Assembly: GCA_012033355.1 (NCBI GenBank)
Contig: JAAUQZ010000017.1
Location: 1-37,501 of the forward strand
Direction of reading: 5' to 3'
DNA length: 37,501 nucleotides
DNA from: Leptolyngbyaceae cyanobacterium RM1_406_9
GTDB lineage: Bacteria > Cyanobacteriota > Cyanobacteriia > Elainellales > Elainellaceae
Positions 1-7,874 of this stretch are shown here, piece after piece (position 1 is the stretch's first letter; every line of letters starts with the position of its first letter). Below the pieces are notes generated by a model, which had not been told where the DNA came from, did not search any database, and saw nothing but the letters and a program-made list of their open reading frames with translations. A program made the translations under genes and the position numbers.

Positions 1-217
1 CTCGAAAGTCGCCTCCACCAACTGCTGCTTCCTTGAAAAAACGAGCCAAACTAGAGACAAAAGTTGAATTCTCCTGTGTCACTGCTTTCTCAACTTGAGT
101 CTCTAGAAAGTTTTCTGCACCACTGAGAGGATCGAAGAGTGAAATTTGAGTGGGATCAACAGAAGAATCTTCTACCCCGTAAAGCTTTGCCCTATGAAAG
201 AAAACGTTATGGCGAAT
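1..217 (-). CDS. Partial open reading frame running off the left edge (unrecognised)
   Basis: On the reverse strand an open frame of 72 codons runs from just after a TAA (complement of 218-220) to the window edge. It has no ATG, GTG or TTG near its beginning; the first usable one is far inside. The peptide contains HRAKLYGVEDSS near its beginning and LFDPLSGAENFLETQ in the middle, and its composition looks like real protein rather than noise. Family not recognised. It may be the inner part of a gene whose start is broken, or a decayed remnant beside cysS. The remaining bases 218-343 hold only a HIP1 site (283-290) and the cysS leader. Confidence 0.3.
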   Translation of the reverse strand, partial: MRHNVFFHRAKLYGVEDSSVDPTQISLFDPLSGAENFLETQVEKAVTQENSTFVSSLARFFKEAAVGGGDFR

Positions 218-343
218 TTACGCGGAAGCTCACAAAGAATAGTAGAAGCAGTGGACGAGTGGAATGTTAGCCTGAAGCTGAAGCGATCGCTCCCAATCCA
301 TCCCTGAGGAACCATCCCTCCACCCGTCACCCCGCTACTCCCT

Positions 344-1849
344 ATGTCCCTAACGCTCTACAACACCCTCACCCGTCACAAAGAACCCTTTGAGCCACTT
401 GAACCTGGCAAGGTGCGGATGTACTGCTGCGGCGTGACGGTCTATGACTATTGCCACCTGGGGCACGCTCGTTCTTACATTGTCTGGGATACCGTGCGGC
501 GCTACTTACAGTGGCGCGGCTTTGACGTGCGCTACGTGCAAAACTTTACCGACATCGACGACAAAATTCTCAATCGGGCGCGGCAAGAAGGCTCCACCAT
601 GCAGGACGTAGCCGAACGCTACACCCAGGCATACTTTGAAGACATGGCGCGGCTCAACATTCTCGAAGCCGACGCATATCCTCGCGCCACGCATACCCTA
701 GACGGCATCAAGCGCCTGATTCACGAACTAGAGCAAAAAGGCTATGCCTACCCTGCGGAAGGCGACGTTTACTATACCGTGCGAAACTTTGCCGAATACG
801 GTAGGCTTTCAGGTCGCAGACTAGAGGATATGAAATCCGGGGCAAGTGGTCGAGTCGAGGCTGATCCAGAGGCGCAAAAGAAACAAGACCCGTTTGACTT
901 TGCCCTGTGGAAAGCAGCTAAACCAGGGGAACCTGCGTGGGAATCGCCGTGGGGGGAAGGCCGCCCCGGTTGGCACATTGAATGCTCGGCAATGGTGCGC
1001 GAAGCGTTCAAAGCTCCCGATGGAAAGCTGGCAGATACGATTGACATTCATGTGGGTGGCGCTGACCTGGTGTTTCCGCATCATGAGAATGAAATTGCTC
1101 AATCAGAGGCAGTCACAGGAAAACCGCTAGCGCAATACTGGTTGCACAACGGCATGGTGAATGTGGGCGGCGAAAAAATGTCGAAGTCGCTGGGCAACTT
1201 CACTACGATTCGTCAGCTTTTAGATGCACCCGATGCCCCTGACCCAATGGCGCTACGGCTATTTGTCTTGCAGGCGCAGTATCGCAAGCCAATTGACTTT
1301 ACCGATGAGGCGATCGCCTCTGCCAAAAATAGCTGGGAAACGCTGCAAGACGGACTGCTGTTTGGCTACCAGTACGGCAAACAACTGGGCTGGACAGACA
1401 CATCTGATTCCTCCTTTGGCAACCCAGAATATATGCGAATTCCTTCTGAAAGTGAAGCGGTACAGCGCTTCCAGGAATCAATGGATGACGACTTTAACAC
1501 ACCAGGGGCGATCGCCCTCCTGTTTGAGCTAGCCAAAACCCTGCAAAAAGAAGGGAACCTGCTGGTTCACCAGGGCAAAGCCAGCACCGACGCTCAAATC
1601 ATCCGCCAACAGTGGCAAACGCTCGTCTGCCTCGCTCAGGTTTTAGGATTGGAAGCCAAACCCAGTGCAGAGCCACAGCCAGCCGATTCTCCAACCGACG
1701 CTGAGATTGAGGAAATGATCCAGCAGCGTCAGGAAGCTCGGAAGGCAAAGAATTTTGTGGAGGGCGATCGCATCCGAGATGAACTGAAAGCTAAAGGCAT
1801 CATTCTAGTTGACCAACCGCGCGGCAAGACCACCTGGCACCGCAGCTAA
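344..1849 (+). CDS. cysS: Cysteinyl-tRNA synthetase
   Basis: Cytoplasmic class I aminoacyl-tRNA synthetase that charges tRNA-Cys with cysteine using ATP. The N-terminal Rossmann domain carries the zinc ligand region (C28-C29) followed by the HIGH signature as HLGH (residues 38-41). The KMSKS loop is intact at residues 278-282 (GEKMSKSLGNF). The segment GWHIECSAM and the HVGGADLVFPHHENE stretch, with further zinc ligands, are typical of CysRS. At 501 residues it is somewhat longer than the E. coli enzyme (461); the extra length seems to be a loop near residue 170 and an insertion around 340-360. The C-terminal part is helical and ends with the usual ARKAKNFVEGDRIRDELKAK motif. The ATG at 344 gives the canonical start MSLTLYNTLTR; no strong Shine-Dalgarno precedes it. 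No operon partner is evident. Confidence 0.97.
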   Translation: MSLTLYNTLTRHKEPFEPLEPGKVRMYCCGVTVYDYCHLGHARSYIVWDTVRRYLQWRGFDVRYVQNFTDIDDKILNRARQEGSTMQDVAERYTQAYFEDMARLNILEADAYPRATHTLDGIKRLIHELEQKGYAYPAEGDVYYTVRNFAEYGRLSGRRLEDMKSGASGRVEADPEAQKKQDPFDFALWKAAKPGEPAWESPWGEGRPGWHIECSAMVREAFKAPDGKLADTIDIHVGGADLVFPHHENEIAQSEAVTGKPLAQYWLHNGMVNVGGEKMSKSLGNFTTIRQLLDAPDAPDPMALRLFVLQAQYRKPIDFTDEAIASAKNSWETLQDGLLFGYQYGKQLGWTDTSDSSFGNPEYMRIPSESEAVQRFQESMDDDFNTPGAIALLFELAKTLQKEGNLLVHQGKASTDAQIIRQQWQTLVCLAQVLGLEAKPSAEPQPADSPTDAEIEEMIQQRQEARKAKNFVEGDRIRDELKAKGIILVDQPRGKTTWHRS

Positions 1850-2017
1850 GAAATGAAAATTGAATGAAGTAGTGTGTGTTAAGCGAAGCCGCAACCCACA
1901 AGAACTGTTTTACGTAGCATAAATTAGCAGCATGATAGGCAATGTTTGGGAATCCTCATAACGCATGGAGTTTCATAACTAAGTAGGCTCTCTACACACT
2001 TAGATGAGGTATGAGCA

Positions 2018-3112
2018 ATGGAATTTATTCTTCTAATTATTTTAACAATCAGTGTTTATTTAGTTATAAATGCGTACCAACAGAAGAAAAGTGAGCAAAA
2101 AGTAAATTCGAATCGGATTGACCAGAGTTCACGCATTAATAATTCGTTTCCTCCCCCAGCGCCAAAAACGATTATTGATAGCGGTGTTTCTTCTCAATCT
2201 TCCTTCAAAGGAGTAAGCACTTTAGGCAGCAAACCAATTCAAGGAAGAACCAACCTGCTTGAATGGGCAATTCAAAGTAGTCAGAAAGTGCAGTTTAGCT
2301 ATAAAGAGGATAATGAAAAAACCATTCAAGTGGTTACTCCTATTGAGCTTAAGACTGTCAAGGGAACCTCATATTTAGAAGCTTATTGCAATTTAACGAA
2401 AGCTAGAAGAACGTTTGTTCTTAGTCTTATAGAGGAAGTTCATATTGTCTCTACCAATGCAACGATTAGTGCCCCAATATCTCCTCCTCAAAATTCAACT
2501 AATGTTTCAAATCCAAACAGTCAGATCCAGCAGCGCCCATATAAAAACAATAGCTTTGACGAACTTGAGAAAATTGCTTGTTCAAATTGGAATAACCTTA
2601 AAACTTTAAATGAAATTGACTACGAATTGAGATTCCGTTCTCATAAAAAAGCGCAAGCTTTACACACGCGAATTCTACAAAGATTAATAAAACCACTAGG
2701 TGAAAAGTTTTCGCCGCCTCATACAACAGTCATCAGTAAACCACCGCAAGAGCCATTACCCCCCATTTCTAGACCTGAGGGCTTATTGAGTTATTGCGGT
2801 TACAAAGTTGGGGCAAATGGATTGCCAGAATCTCAGCGTAGACAAATTCTTGACAAAATTTTCTTACAACCTTTGCCTTACATGAAAGATTCTTTATATT
2901 TAAGTGAATGGGGTGAACCTAATACATATAAGAGACTGAAGAAATTAGCTGAGTCAATAGCAGCATTTACACGGAATGCGAAGCGACGAAAGAAAAGAGA
3001 TCTTAGTAAAGCAATTCAAGAATGGGAGTCCGATCTTGCTTATTTAAAGCGAAATTTTTATGACAATGATAGCCGTTTCGATTTTAATTGGCCTTCTACA
3101 AGTAAAAGATGA
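2018..3112 (+). CDS. Membrane-anchored protein with a WYL-like domain
   Basis: A 364-residue protein. Residues 2-20 form one hydrophobic helix (EFILLIILTISVYLVI), followed by a Lys-rich stretch, so it is probably an inner-membrane protein with a cytoplasmic body. Residues about 79-145 resemble a WYL domain: beta-rich, with FSYKEDNEK, PIELKTVKGTSYLEAYC and RRTFVLSLIEEV, matching the usual Y..G..YL.AYC....RTF.L..I pattern, though the WYL tripeptide reads SYL. WYL domains usually bind ligands such as nucleic acid or nucleotides in regulators, often with a helix-turn-helix, which is not evident here. The C-terminal half (about 165-364) is helical, charged and unrecognised. The gene is visibly richer in A+T than its neighbours and is followed 13 bases later by a zinc-ribbon gene on the same strand, suggesting an operon and perhaps horizontal acquisition. 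Function unknown. Confidence 0.75.
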   Translation: MEFILLIILTISVYLVINAYQQKKSEQKVNSNRIDQSSRINNSFPPPAPKTIIDSGVSSQSSFKGVSTLGSKPIQGRTNLLEWAIQSSQKVQFSYKEDNEKTIQVVTPIELKTVKGTSYLEAYCNLTKARRTFVLSLIEEVHIVSTNATISAPISPPQNSTNVSNPNSQIQQRPYKNNSFDELEKIACSNWNNLKTLNEIDYELRFRSHKKAQALHTRILQRLIKPLGEKFSPPHTTVISKPPQEPLPPISRPEGLLSYCGYKVGANGLPESQRRQILDKIFLQPLPYMKDSLYLSEWGEPNTYKRLKKLAESIAAFTRNAKRRKKRDLSKAIQEWESDLAYLKRNFYDNDSRFDFNWPSTSKR

Positions 3113-3125
3113 GTGGAGATAAGTT

Positions 3126-3488
3126 ATGGGTTCATCAGTCAATGCTCAATGCAAATGTGGGTACGGAGCTACTGATTTGTTTATTGGTGGCGGGATGAGC
3201 AACTTTACAACGTTCTGTAGCTTTCCCATTTTTTGCAAGAACTGCCAGCAGTTACAACTAACAAACCTCCTAGCCAAACATCCAGATTGTCCTCATTGCC
3301 AAAGCAGAGAGATTGTAGCTTATGACGAAGATGAGCTACAGCAGGCACCAGGAAACGATATCGTTACAAGTTGGAATGTAAGCGATAGGCTAGGACGTAT
3401 TCTACAACTGACGGATGGAGAATATCTTTGCCCGTTATGCAAAGAGTTCAATCTCAAATTTGAAGAAGGAGATATGCACTGGGATTAG
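3126..3488 (+). CDS. Small multi-CxxC zinc-ribbon protein
   Basis: A 120-residue protein with nine cysteines: C9 and C11 (CxC), C31, then CxxC pairs at 37/40, 55/58 and 102/105. This looks like at least two zinc ribbons (FCKNCQQL with CPHCQS, and LCPLCKEF with an N-terminal CKC). No signal peptide or membrane segment is seen. It begins 13 bases after the WYL-domain gene, shares its A+T-rich composition and is probably co-transcribed with it. Zinc ribbons of this type mediate protein or nucleic-acid contacts, but nothing here identifies a partner. I do not recognise a named family; the pairing with the WYL protein is the main clue. Confidence 0.7.
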   Translation: MGSSVNAQCKCGYGATDLFIGGGMSNFTTFCSFPIFCKNCQQLQLTNLLAKHPDCPHCQSREIVAYDEDELQQAPGNDIVTSWNVSDRLGRILQLTDGEYLCPLCKEFNLKFEEGDMHWD

Positions 3489-3640
3489 AGTTTTCATTTG
3501 CTTAAATGGCAGTACCAAGCTGAATTGCGGAGCAGTAAGTTGGCGCAGCAGCATTCGGAAGCATCGTAGGCAAGTTAACGACGATGTTGGCAAGCGTGAT
3601 AAAATAATAGGATTTTATTATACTTGAGGGTGGTGAGATC

Positions 3641-4147
3641 ATTCATGACTCACGATGTAACTGTAGAAATATTGCTGACTTGTTGTAAGAAGGGCAGAGT
3701 CGTGCCCAAGTGAGGGAGTCAATAGGTTGCCGTGAGGACACGTTGACGAGCTGGATCGACAAATACCTGGACGGAGGGCTAGGCGGATTAGTCAATCCGA
3801 TTCAGCATCAAAAGCCCAGTCGGTTAAGTGTAAAGCAGCAACAGAAACTCAAAGCGATGGGGCTGACGCAGCGACCGAGCGACTACAGGTATGAACGCGA
3901 CTTGTGGACAGGTGCGATTCTGTCGCAAGTGATCGCCCAACGCTTCGAGGTGCAGTTGAAAGACTCCCGCATCTATGAATTACTCTCAGAGTTGGGCTTG
4001 TCTTACCAACGGGCGCATCGGGACTACGCCAAACAATTGAATCAGTTCCTCGGCTCCCATCAATTTCTCTCCCCACAACAAGTCCAAAAAATGCTCAACT
4101 TCATCTTCTCTCTTGTTCGGAAGGAAGTAAGCCTTTGTCTGAGATAA
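3641..4147 (+). pseudogene. Degenerate IS630-type transposase, N-terminal half only
   Basis: The frame reads NIADLL, a stop (TAA at 3686-3688), then EGQSRAQVRES and TLTSWIDKYLDGGLGGL. This is the helix-turn-helix start of IS630/Tc1-mariner-like transposases (pattern: LL.EG.SRAQ....G......W...YL.GG..GL). The following part, with DYRYERDLWTGAILSQ, IYELLSELGLSYQRAHRDYA, is the usual linker before the catalytic region. The protein then runs into unrelated residues and stops at 4145-4147, so the DDE catalytic domain is missing. The in-frame stop plus loss of the 3' half make it non-functional. The longest intact piece starts at the GTG at 3710. I could not find convincing terminal inverted repeats on either side. 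It lies between the A+T-rich WYL/zinc-ribbon pair and the methyltransferase, fitting an insertion hot spot. Confidence 0.75.
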
Positions 4148-4187
4148 TGAGCCTGTCAGTTTAAAAATTCTTAGATAGTAATACTCT

Positions 4188-5144
4188 ATGACTGCTGTGA
4201 ACGCTTCGCCCAGGTTGGCTTCTCGCTTGGTAAATGGAGTGTTGGCGGTTAAGCCGCTGGCAAGTCTGGCAAAACACCAGGCCCGCACGATGATGATCAA
4301 GCGGGCTGAGTCGATTGGGGTGTATTGGCGAGAGGAGGTGAAGGCACTGCGATCGCGCTGTCAGCCAAACACCCAACTCGCCCCAAATGCGGAACTTTCT
4401 CCCGATTGGGAAGCAGATTTAGCGCGTATTCAGAACCCTGCCCTGGAGTATCCAGAATATTACCTGCGTCCCTTCCATGCTTACGATGAGGGCAATCTGG
4501 GCTGGGAGGCAGCAATGGAAGTAGAAGTAGCGGCTCACGCAGTTCACGCTCGAATTTGGCTAGATGCCGGAGCGCAAGGAGATGCAATGTTACGGCAAAG
4601 CTATCACGATGTTCTCAAGGCTCAACTTTCTACTGAGCCAAGAGACATTCTCGATCTGGGCTGTAGCGTAGGCATGAGTACGTTTGCGCTTCAGCAGGTG
4701 TTTCCTCAAGCTAAGCTGACCGGGCTAGATCTGTCGCCTTACTTTCTGGCGATCGCCCACTACCGCACCCCACACCCCACCTCCCCCACCTGGCTCCATG
4801 CCCCTGCCGAATCCACTGGGCTACCTGACTGCTCCTTTGACCTGATTTCGGCCTGTCTCTTATTCCACGAATTACCCCGCACGGTCGCGGTTCAGATTTT
4901 CCGGGAGGCGCGACGGTTGCTGCGTCCAGGAGGGCATCTGGCCATCATGGACATGAATCCAAAGTCAGACGTTCATGCGAAAATGCCGCCTTATGTGTTG
5001 ACGCTGCTCAAGAGTACGGAACCCTATTTAGACGACTATTTTACGTTCAATATGGAGGGGGCGATCGCTTCGGCAGGGTTTACACCGCCAACGGTGACGT
5101 GTAACAGTCCTCGCCATCGGACTTTGGTTGCTCAGGTTTGTTAG
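4188..5144 (+). CDS. Class I SAM-dependent methyltransferase
   Basis: A 318-residue soluble protein with a C-terminal Rossmann-type methyltransferase domain (about 145-260). Motif I is DLGCSVGMST starting at residue 156; motif II is the acidic LTGLDLSPYFLAIA; DCSFDLISACLLFHELP and RRLLRPGGHLAIMDMNP correspond to the later motifs of the Methyltransf_11 group. The N-terminal 140 residues are helical (HQARTMMIKRAESIGVYW) and typical of cyanobacterial homologues; their role is unknown. Substrate cannot be told from the sequence: small-molecule (quinone, lipid or natural product) methylation is more usual for this fold than protein or RNA methylation. It starts at the ATG at 4188, just after the transposase remnant, with no obvious co-transcribed partner. 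Confidence 0.85.
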   Translation: MTAVNASPRLASRLVNGVLAVKPLASLAKHQARTMMIKRAESIGVYWREEVKALRSRCQPNTQLAPNAELSPDWEADLARIQNPALEYPEYYLRPFHAYDEGNLGWEAAMEVEVAAHAVHARIWLDAGAQGDAMLRQSYHDVLKAQLSTEPRDILDLGCSVGMSTFALQQVFPQAKLTGLDLSPYFLAIAHYRTPHPTSPTWLHAPAESTGLPDCSFDLISACLLFHELPRTVAVQIFREARRLLRPGGHLAIMDMNPKSDVHAKMPPYVLTLLKSTEPYLDDYFTFNMEGAIASAGFTPPTVTCNSPRHRTLVAQVC

Positions 5145-5239
5145 TGCAGCTTTTTGCAGGTGTGGGAGATATTCTGGTGCCGCGTTCACTCAACTGGGCG
5201 AATCTACAGCATGAGGTTGAGCGCCGACTAGGAGACTAA
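5144..5239 (+). other. Short reading-frame remnant after the methyltransferase
   Basis: A GTG overlapping the methyltransferase stop by one base opens a 31-codon frame with the protein-like sequence GVGDILVPRSLNWANLQ and HEVERRLGD before TAA. The frame is open upstream as far as a stop at 5102-5104 but has no proper gene start. It reads like the last residues of a lost gene; the parent family is not recognised. Bases 5240-5355 show nothing else. Confidence 0.25.
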
Positions 5240-5355
5240 ATTGACAGTAATCAAGGCACATAGCGCCATAATGACCGACCTCAGGCACAATTCTGGCTGA
5301 GAACCTGTCAAGTCATTCAGGGAATCTATCTCTCCACCTCACCTGAAAAATCATT

Positions 5356-5901
5356 ATGAAAACACTTTGGCTTCTATCAACATTAGTTTTACTTGAGCTA
5401 GCTAATCTAACGACTTCGGCTCAAGCCTCGCAATCTCAACAATCTCAAATAGATGGCACTCCACGTTTTAAACAGAATTTGAGCGGCGACGATATGTTGG
5501 TTGCCGATGCCCGCGAGGATTTTGAAGATTGGCTGGAGCGCACGGGTCGTGACCGAGATGACGATGATGACCGTCGCGATCGCCGCGATCGGGACGACGA
5601 CGACGATGATGATGATGATGATGACGATAACCGTAGCGATCGCGATCGTCAGGAGGAGGCGCGTGAAGAATGGGAGCGACGACGTGACCAGGCTGACTGG
5701 GAAGACGATTGGGAAGATCGGCTAGGCGATCGCGATGATGATGACGATGATGACGATGACGATGATGACGATGACCGCGACGATGATGACGATGATGACA
5801 CCTTTCGGGTCAGGCGAGGGCGCGAAGCTTGCGCCAATCCTCGCGATGACCACCAGGGCTGGCGTTGGATTTTAGACCAGATTGGCGAGGGCTGTCGCTA
5901 G
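5356..5901 (+). CDS. Secreted Asp/Arg-rich low-complexity acidic protein
   Basis: A 181-residue protein with a plausible signal peptide (MKTLWLLSTLVLLELANLTT, cleavage probably near SAQAS at about 25). Residues about 50-150 are two blocks of almost pure aspartate interrupted by Arg (RRDRDDDDDD type) flanking a mixed charged segment (EEAREEWERRRDQADWEDDWEDR). The coding DNA is correspondingly a GAY trinucleotide repeat around 5593-5630 and 5735-5800, with GCGATCGC-like sites woven in. The C-terminal 30 residues (EACANPRDDHQGWRWILDQ, two Cys) are more ordinary and may form a small disulfide-closed tail. Poly-Asp exported proteins can bind Ca2+ or other divalent cations and may influence mineral or polysaccharide chemistry at the surface, but nothing here proves that. 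It is convergent with the pterin synthase gene, 12 bases away. Confidence 0.7.
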   Translation: MKTLWLLSTLVLLELANLTTSAQASQSQQSQIDGTPRFKQNLSGDDMLVADAREDFEDWLERTGRDRDDDDDRRDRRDRDDDDDDDDDDDDNRSDRDRQEEAREEWERRRDQADWEDDWEDRLGDRDDDDDDDDDDDDDDRDDDDDDDTFRVRRGREACANPRDDHQGWRWILDQIGEGCR

Positions 5902-5913
5902 TTCACTGTAGCC

Positions 5914-6780
5914 CTAAACCTCTGCCAAAACAGGCCTTTGCGCCAAAGCTTGACGCTCGACAAACTCGGTAGCATAAACCTCACAGGAGTTGTTGGGGCT
6001 TTCAATCAGCTTGACTTTGTGCAACTGTGCCCCAATTTCTCGAATCGGCTGTTGCAGCAGGTCGCGAATGTAGATAGCAATGTTTTCTGCAGTCGGCACT
6101 ACTTTCTCAAAGTAGGGAATATCTTTGTTTAGAAAAGTATGGTCGAAGGGTTCTACAACGTAATCATCCACCGCTTTTTGAAAAGCTACCAGGTCGGCAA
6201 TCATGCCTGTGCGGGAATCCATCTCGCCTTTGATGGTGACTTCCAGGTGGTAGTTGTGTCCGTGTCCATTGATGCGGGCACATTTGCCATAGATTTCTGA
6301 GTTTTGCTCTAGCGTTAACTGTGGCAGTGCCAAACGATGGGCAGCGCTAAAGTGGGTGCTAATCGTCAGATATGCTTCCATGTTGTTTCCTTCGTATTCA
6401 GCCCAAAGTTCAGGGTGTTCAAAAAGCTGGATGCGGATAAGGGGTAAGTGTGGCGCAAGTCGCTGCCAGATTACCCGCGCTATGTTTTCGGTAGTGGGTA
6501 GGGTTTGCTGAAATTCAGCCCATGCATCATTCAGATAAGAGAAATCTAGCTGGCTGGTAACTTCTCGCTTGATAACCTGCTTTACATCAGACAGGTTTAG
6601 TACCATGCCATATTCGTCTAAATCCCCTTCCATTGAAACGTAAAGGACGTAGTTATGTCCGTGCCCTGGCGCACGAACGCAAGCTCCAAACCGTTGGGCA
6701 TTCTCTGCCTCGCTTAGTTCCGGTAGCCAATAGCGATGGCTAGCCGAAAACTGGGCACGGCGGTTTATGATGCACTTCAT
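5914..6780 (-). CDS. Tandem two-domain 6-pyruvoyl-tetrahydropterin synthase/QueD family protein
   Basis: A 288-residue cytoplasmic protein made of two consecutive PTPS/QueD domains (about 1-133 and 134-288), where a standard enzyme has one. These enzymes act on 7,8-dihydroneopterin triphosphate to make pyruvoyl-tetrahydropterin or 6-carboxy-tetrahydropterin (a queuosine precursor), using a zinc held by three histidines. Domain 1 keeps the zinc ligands H15, H40, H42 and Cys34, but its Asp-His catalytic pair is altered: the sequence is LDFSYLND (D79-F80). Domain 2 is complete: H148, Cys167, H173, H175, D213-H214 in FDHTFLN, and E260 in the SPNNSCEVY region. Domain 1 may therefore be structural or regulatory while domain 2 catalyses. 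Starts at ATG 6780. Which product is made cannot be decided from sequence alone. Confidence 0.88.
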   Translation of the reverse strand: MKCIINRRAQFSASHRYWLPELSEAENAQRFGACVRAPGHGHNYVLYVSMEGDLDEYGMVLNLSDVKQVIKREVTSQLDFSYLNDAWAEFQQTLPTTENIARVIWQRLAPHLPLIRIQLFEHPELWAEYEGNNMEAYLTISTHFSAAHRLALPQLTLEQNSEIYGKCARINGHGHNYHLEVTIKGEMDSRTGMIADLVAFQKAVDDYVVEPFDHTFLNKDIPYFEKVVPTAENIAIYIRDLLQQPIREIGAQLHKVKLIESPNNSCEVYATEFVERQALAQRPVLAEV

Positions 6781-6923
6781 AGTAAGGGAAATGTGTTAAG
6801 TTCCGTAAATTTGCTCTACTGTCAGCATAATCCAATTGCCGCTGCATTTTCATCTGCAATTTGATGTGACCCTCTTGAAGAAGGCAAGGCGACAAGGCGA
6901 ACGGACTTACAGCCATTTTCGGC

Positions 6924-7008
6924 GTTGCTCAATCCAAATATGGATTTGGGTGAAAGTGCGGTACGGAGCGCGGCACCCTCACCCAAATTCATATTTCAAA
7001 TCAGCAAC
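6924..7008. repeat. Imperfect palindromic element with GTTGCT ends (MITE-like)
   Basis: An 85-bp inverted repeat. It begins GTTGCT at 6924 and ends AGCAAC at 7008. The inner arms AAATATGGATTTGGGTGA (6936-6953) and TCACCCAAATTCATATTT (6979-6996) pair at 17 of 18 positions, around a G+C-rich centre with its own GTGC/GCAC pairing. It lies between two reverse-strand genes and carries no reading frame. This fits a small non-autonomous mobile palindrome. Nothing else is seen in the 6781-7113 gap apart from flanking A+T-rich sequence. Confidence 0.7.
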
Positions 7009-7113
7009 ATCCAGAAATCCTGTTGCTTAAGGTGGGGTTGATGATTCGATGACTTAATTTCTCCAGTGGAGTGGGCAAGATGCCCATTCCACTATTGGCT
7101 CAATTTATGATTT

Positions 7114-7503
7114 CTAGCGTCCCAGGTGGTTCTGCTCAATCCAGTCCAGCACTTCGGACTCTGACTCGGCATAGAGCGCTTTACCTGTTTGCGGGTCGTA
7201 GGCGTACCAGAAGATAGCTCCGTTTACGCTAACTTGCTCGACCGAAAGCTGAGAATGGATGGCGATCGCCTCCATCCACTCATGCCACCACTGACTCAAC
7301 CGCCAAACCAGCGCTGATAGCCCATTCCCACGGTTTCGCTCAACTCCAAGCTGCTGCTGTTCTCGCTCCAGCAAAGCTACCAAACACTCATTTCGACTGG
7401 CTCTAGCCACTTCCAATCGGTGAGCCAGGGAAGCATTTATGTTTGCTTGATGCCTAGCTAATATCTCCGAATCCTGAACCCGAAATACATTAGCCATTTC
7501 CAT
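7114..7503 (-). CDS. Conserved hypothetical protein
   Basis: A 129-residue soluble protein with no signal peptide or membrane segment. The N-terminal half is helical and probably coiled (LAHRLEVARASRNECLVALLEREQQQ). The C-terminal half is mixed: SVNGAIFWYAYDPQTGKALY then AESESEVLDWIEQNHLG, which resembles a short beta-hairpin and helix seen in small cyanobacterial proteins. Family not recognised. The ATG at 7503 is used here; a second ATG two codons later is equally possible (MANVFRVQDSE). It is divergent from the riboswitch-antiporter unit, and a perfect 16-bp hairpin lies about 50 bases upstream. Confidence 0.6.
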   Translation of the reverse strand: MEMANVFRVQDSEILARHQANINASLAHRLEVARASRNECLVALLEREQQQLGVERNRGNGLSALVWRLSQWWHEWMEAIAIHSQLSVEQVSVNGAIFWYAYDPQTGKALYAESESEVLDWIEQNHLGR

Positions 7504-7551
7504 TCAATGCGTATCTAAATGAATAAACGCAATTTCCTCCTCTATAAATTT

Positions 7552-7587
7552 AAAACTTTTCTGTAGCTTTTGCTACAGAAAAGTTTT
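7552..7587. repeat. Perfect 16-bp hairpin in a divergent intergenic region
   Basis: Arms AAAACTTTTCTGTAGC (7552-7567) and GCTACAGAAAAGTTTT (7572-7587) are exact complements around a TTTT loop. The outer end of each arm is A/T-rich, so it resembles a bidirectional intrinsic terminator. It sits between two divergent genes, where no known transcript should end. It could be a decayed terminator, a regulatory site or an operator-like palindrome. Confidence 0.6.
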
Positions 7588-7722
7588 GAGTCCATAACAA
7601 ATTTCATCCACCGTATGAATCTTTGCCTTCTCGCCTTTCTCGTTACCCATCAAGTCTCGCTATCAAGCTGGAGCTTCGCAACGAGCATAAAAATGATATT
7701 CTTGATGCAAAGTTACACGACT

Positions 7723-7773
7723 AGGCGATGGAGTTCGCCTTAACCGCCTTTAGTGAAGGCTGATGACTCCTAC
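7723..7773 (+). promoter_or_regulatory. Fluoride (crcB-motif) riboswitch aptamer
   Basis: The core matches the crcB/fluoride aptamer closely. P1 is GGCG (7724-7727) paired to CGCC (7736-7739) around the conserved ATGGAGTT loop. It is followed by the TTAACC linker, a second stem GCCTT/AAGGC (7746-7750 and 7755-7759), then TGATGACTCC and TAC (7761-7773). The CTCC at the 3' end can pair with the GGAG of the P1 loop to give the expected pseudoknot. It lies about 110 bases upstream of the antiporter start. Fluoride riboswitches are known to control crcB, eriC-F and some Na+/H+-type antiporter genes. No U-tract terminator follows, so control of translation is more likely than of termination. Confidence 0.9.
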
Positions 7774-7874
7774 TTTTCCGGCTTGCGACGGAAGAGTAGA
7801 GGTGTGTCAAAGAAGCTTGACTCAAAAAAAAATCTCTCCTCCGTTAGCGGCTCACTCTTCACCCAGCAGCTTAA

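Noticed and set aside
3600-3630. A/T-only inverted repeat as the IS630 end
   Set aside because: The stem is only about 7 bp of A/T, and no matching copy was found on the other side of the transposase remnant.
5501-5837. Methionine/threonine-rich and serine-rich reading frames over the Asp-rich gene
   Set aside because: They are frame and strand shadows of the GAY repeat; the Asp frame has the signal peptide and an ordinary C terminus.
7810-7835. Possible terminator of the riboswitch (GTCAA/TTGAC stem)
   Set aside because: The 5-bp stem is followed by A residues, not T, on the transcribed strand.
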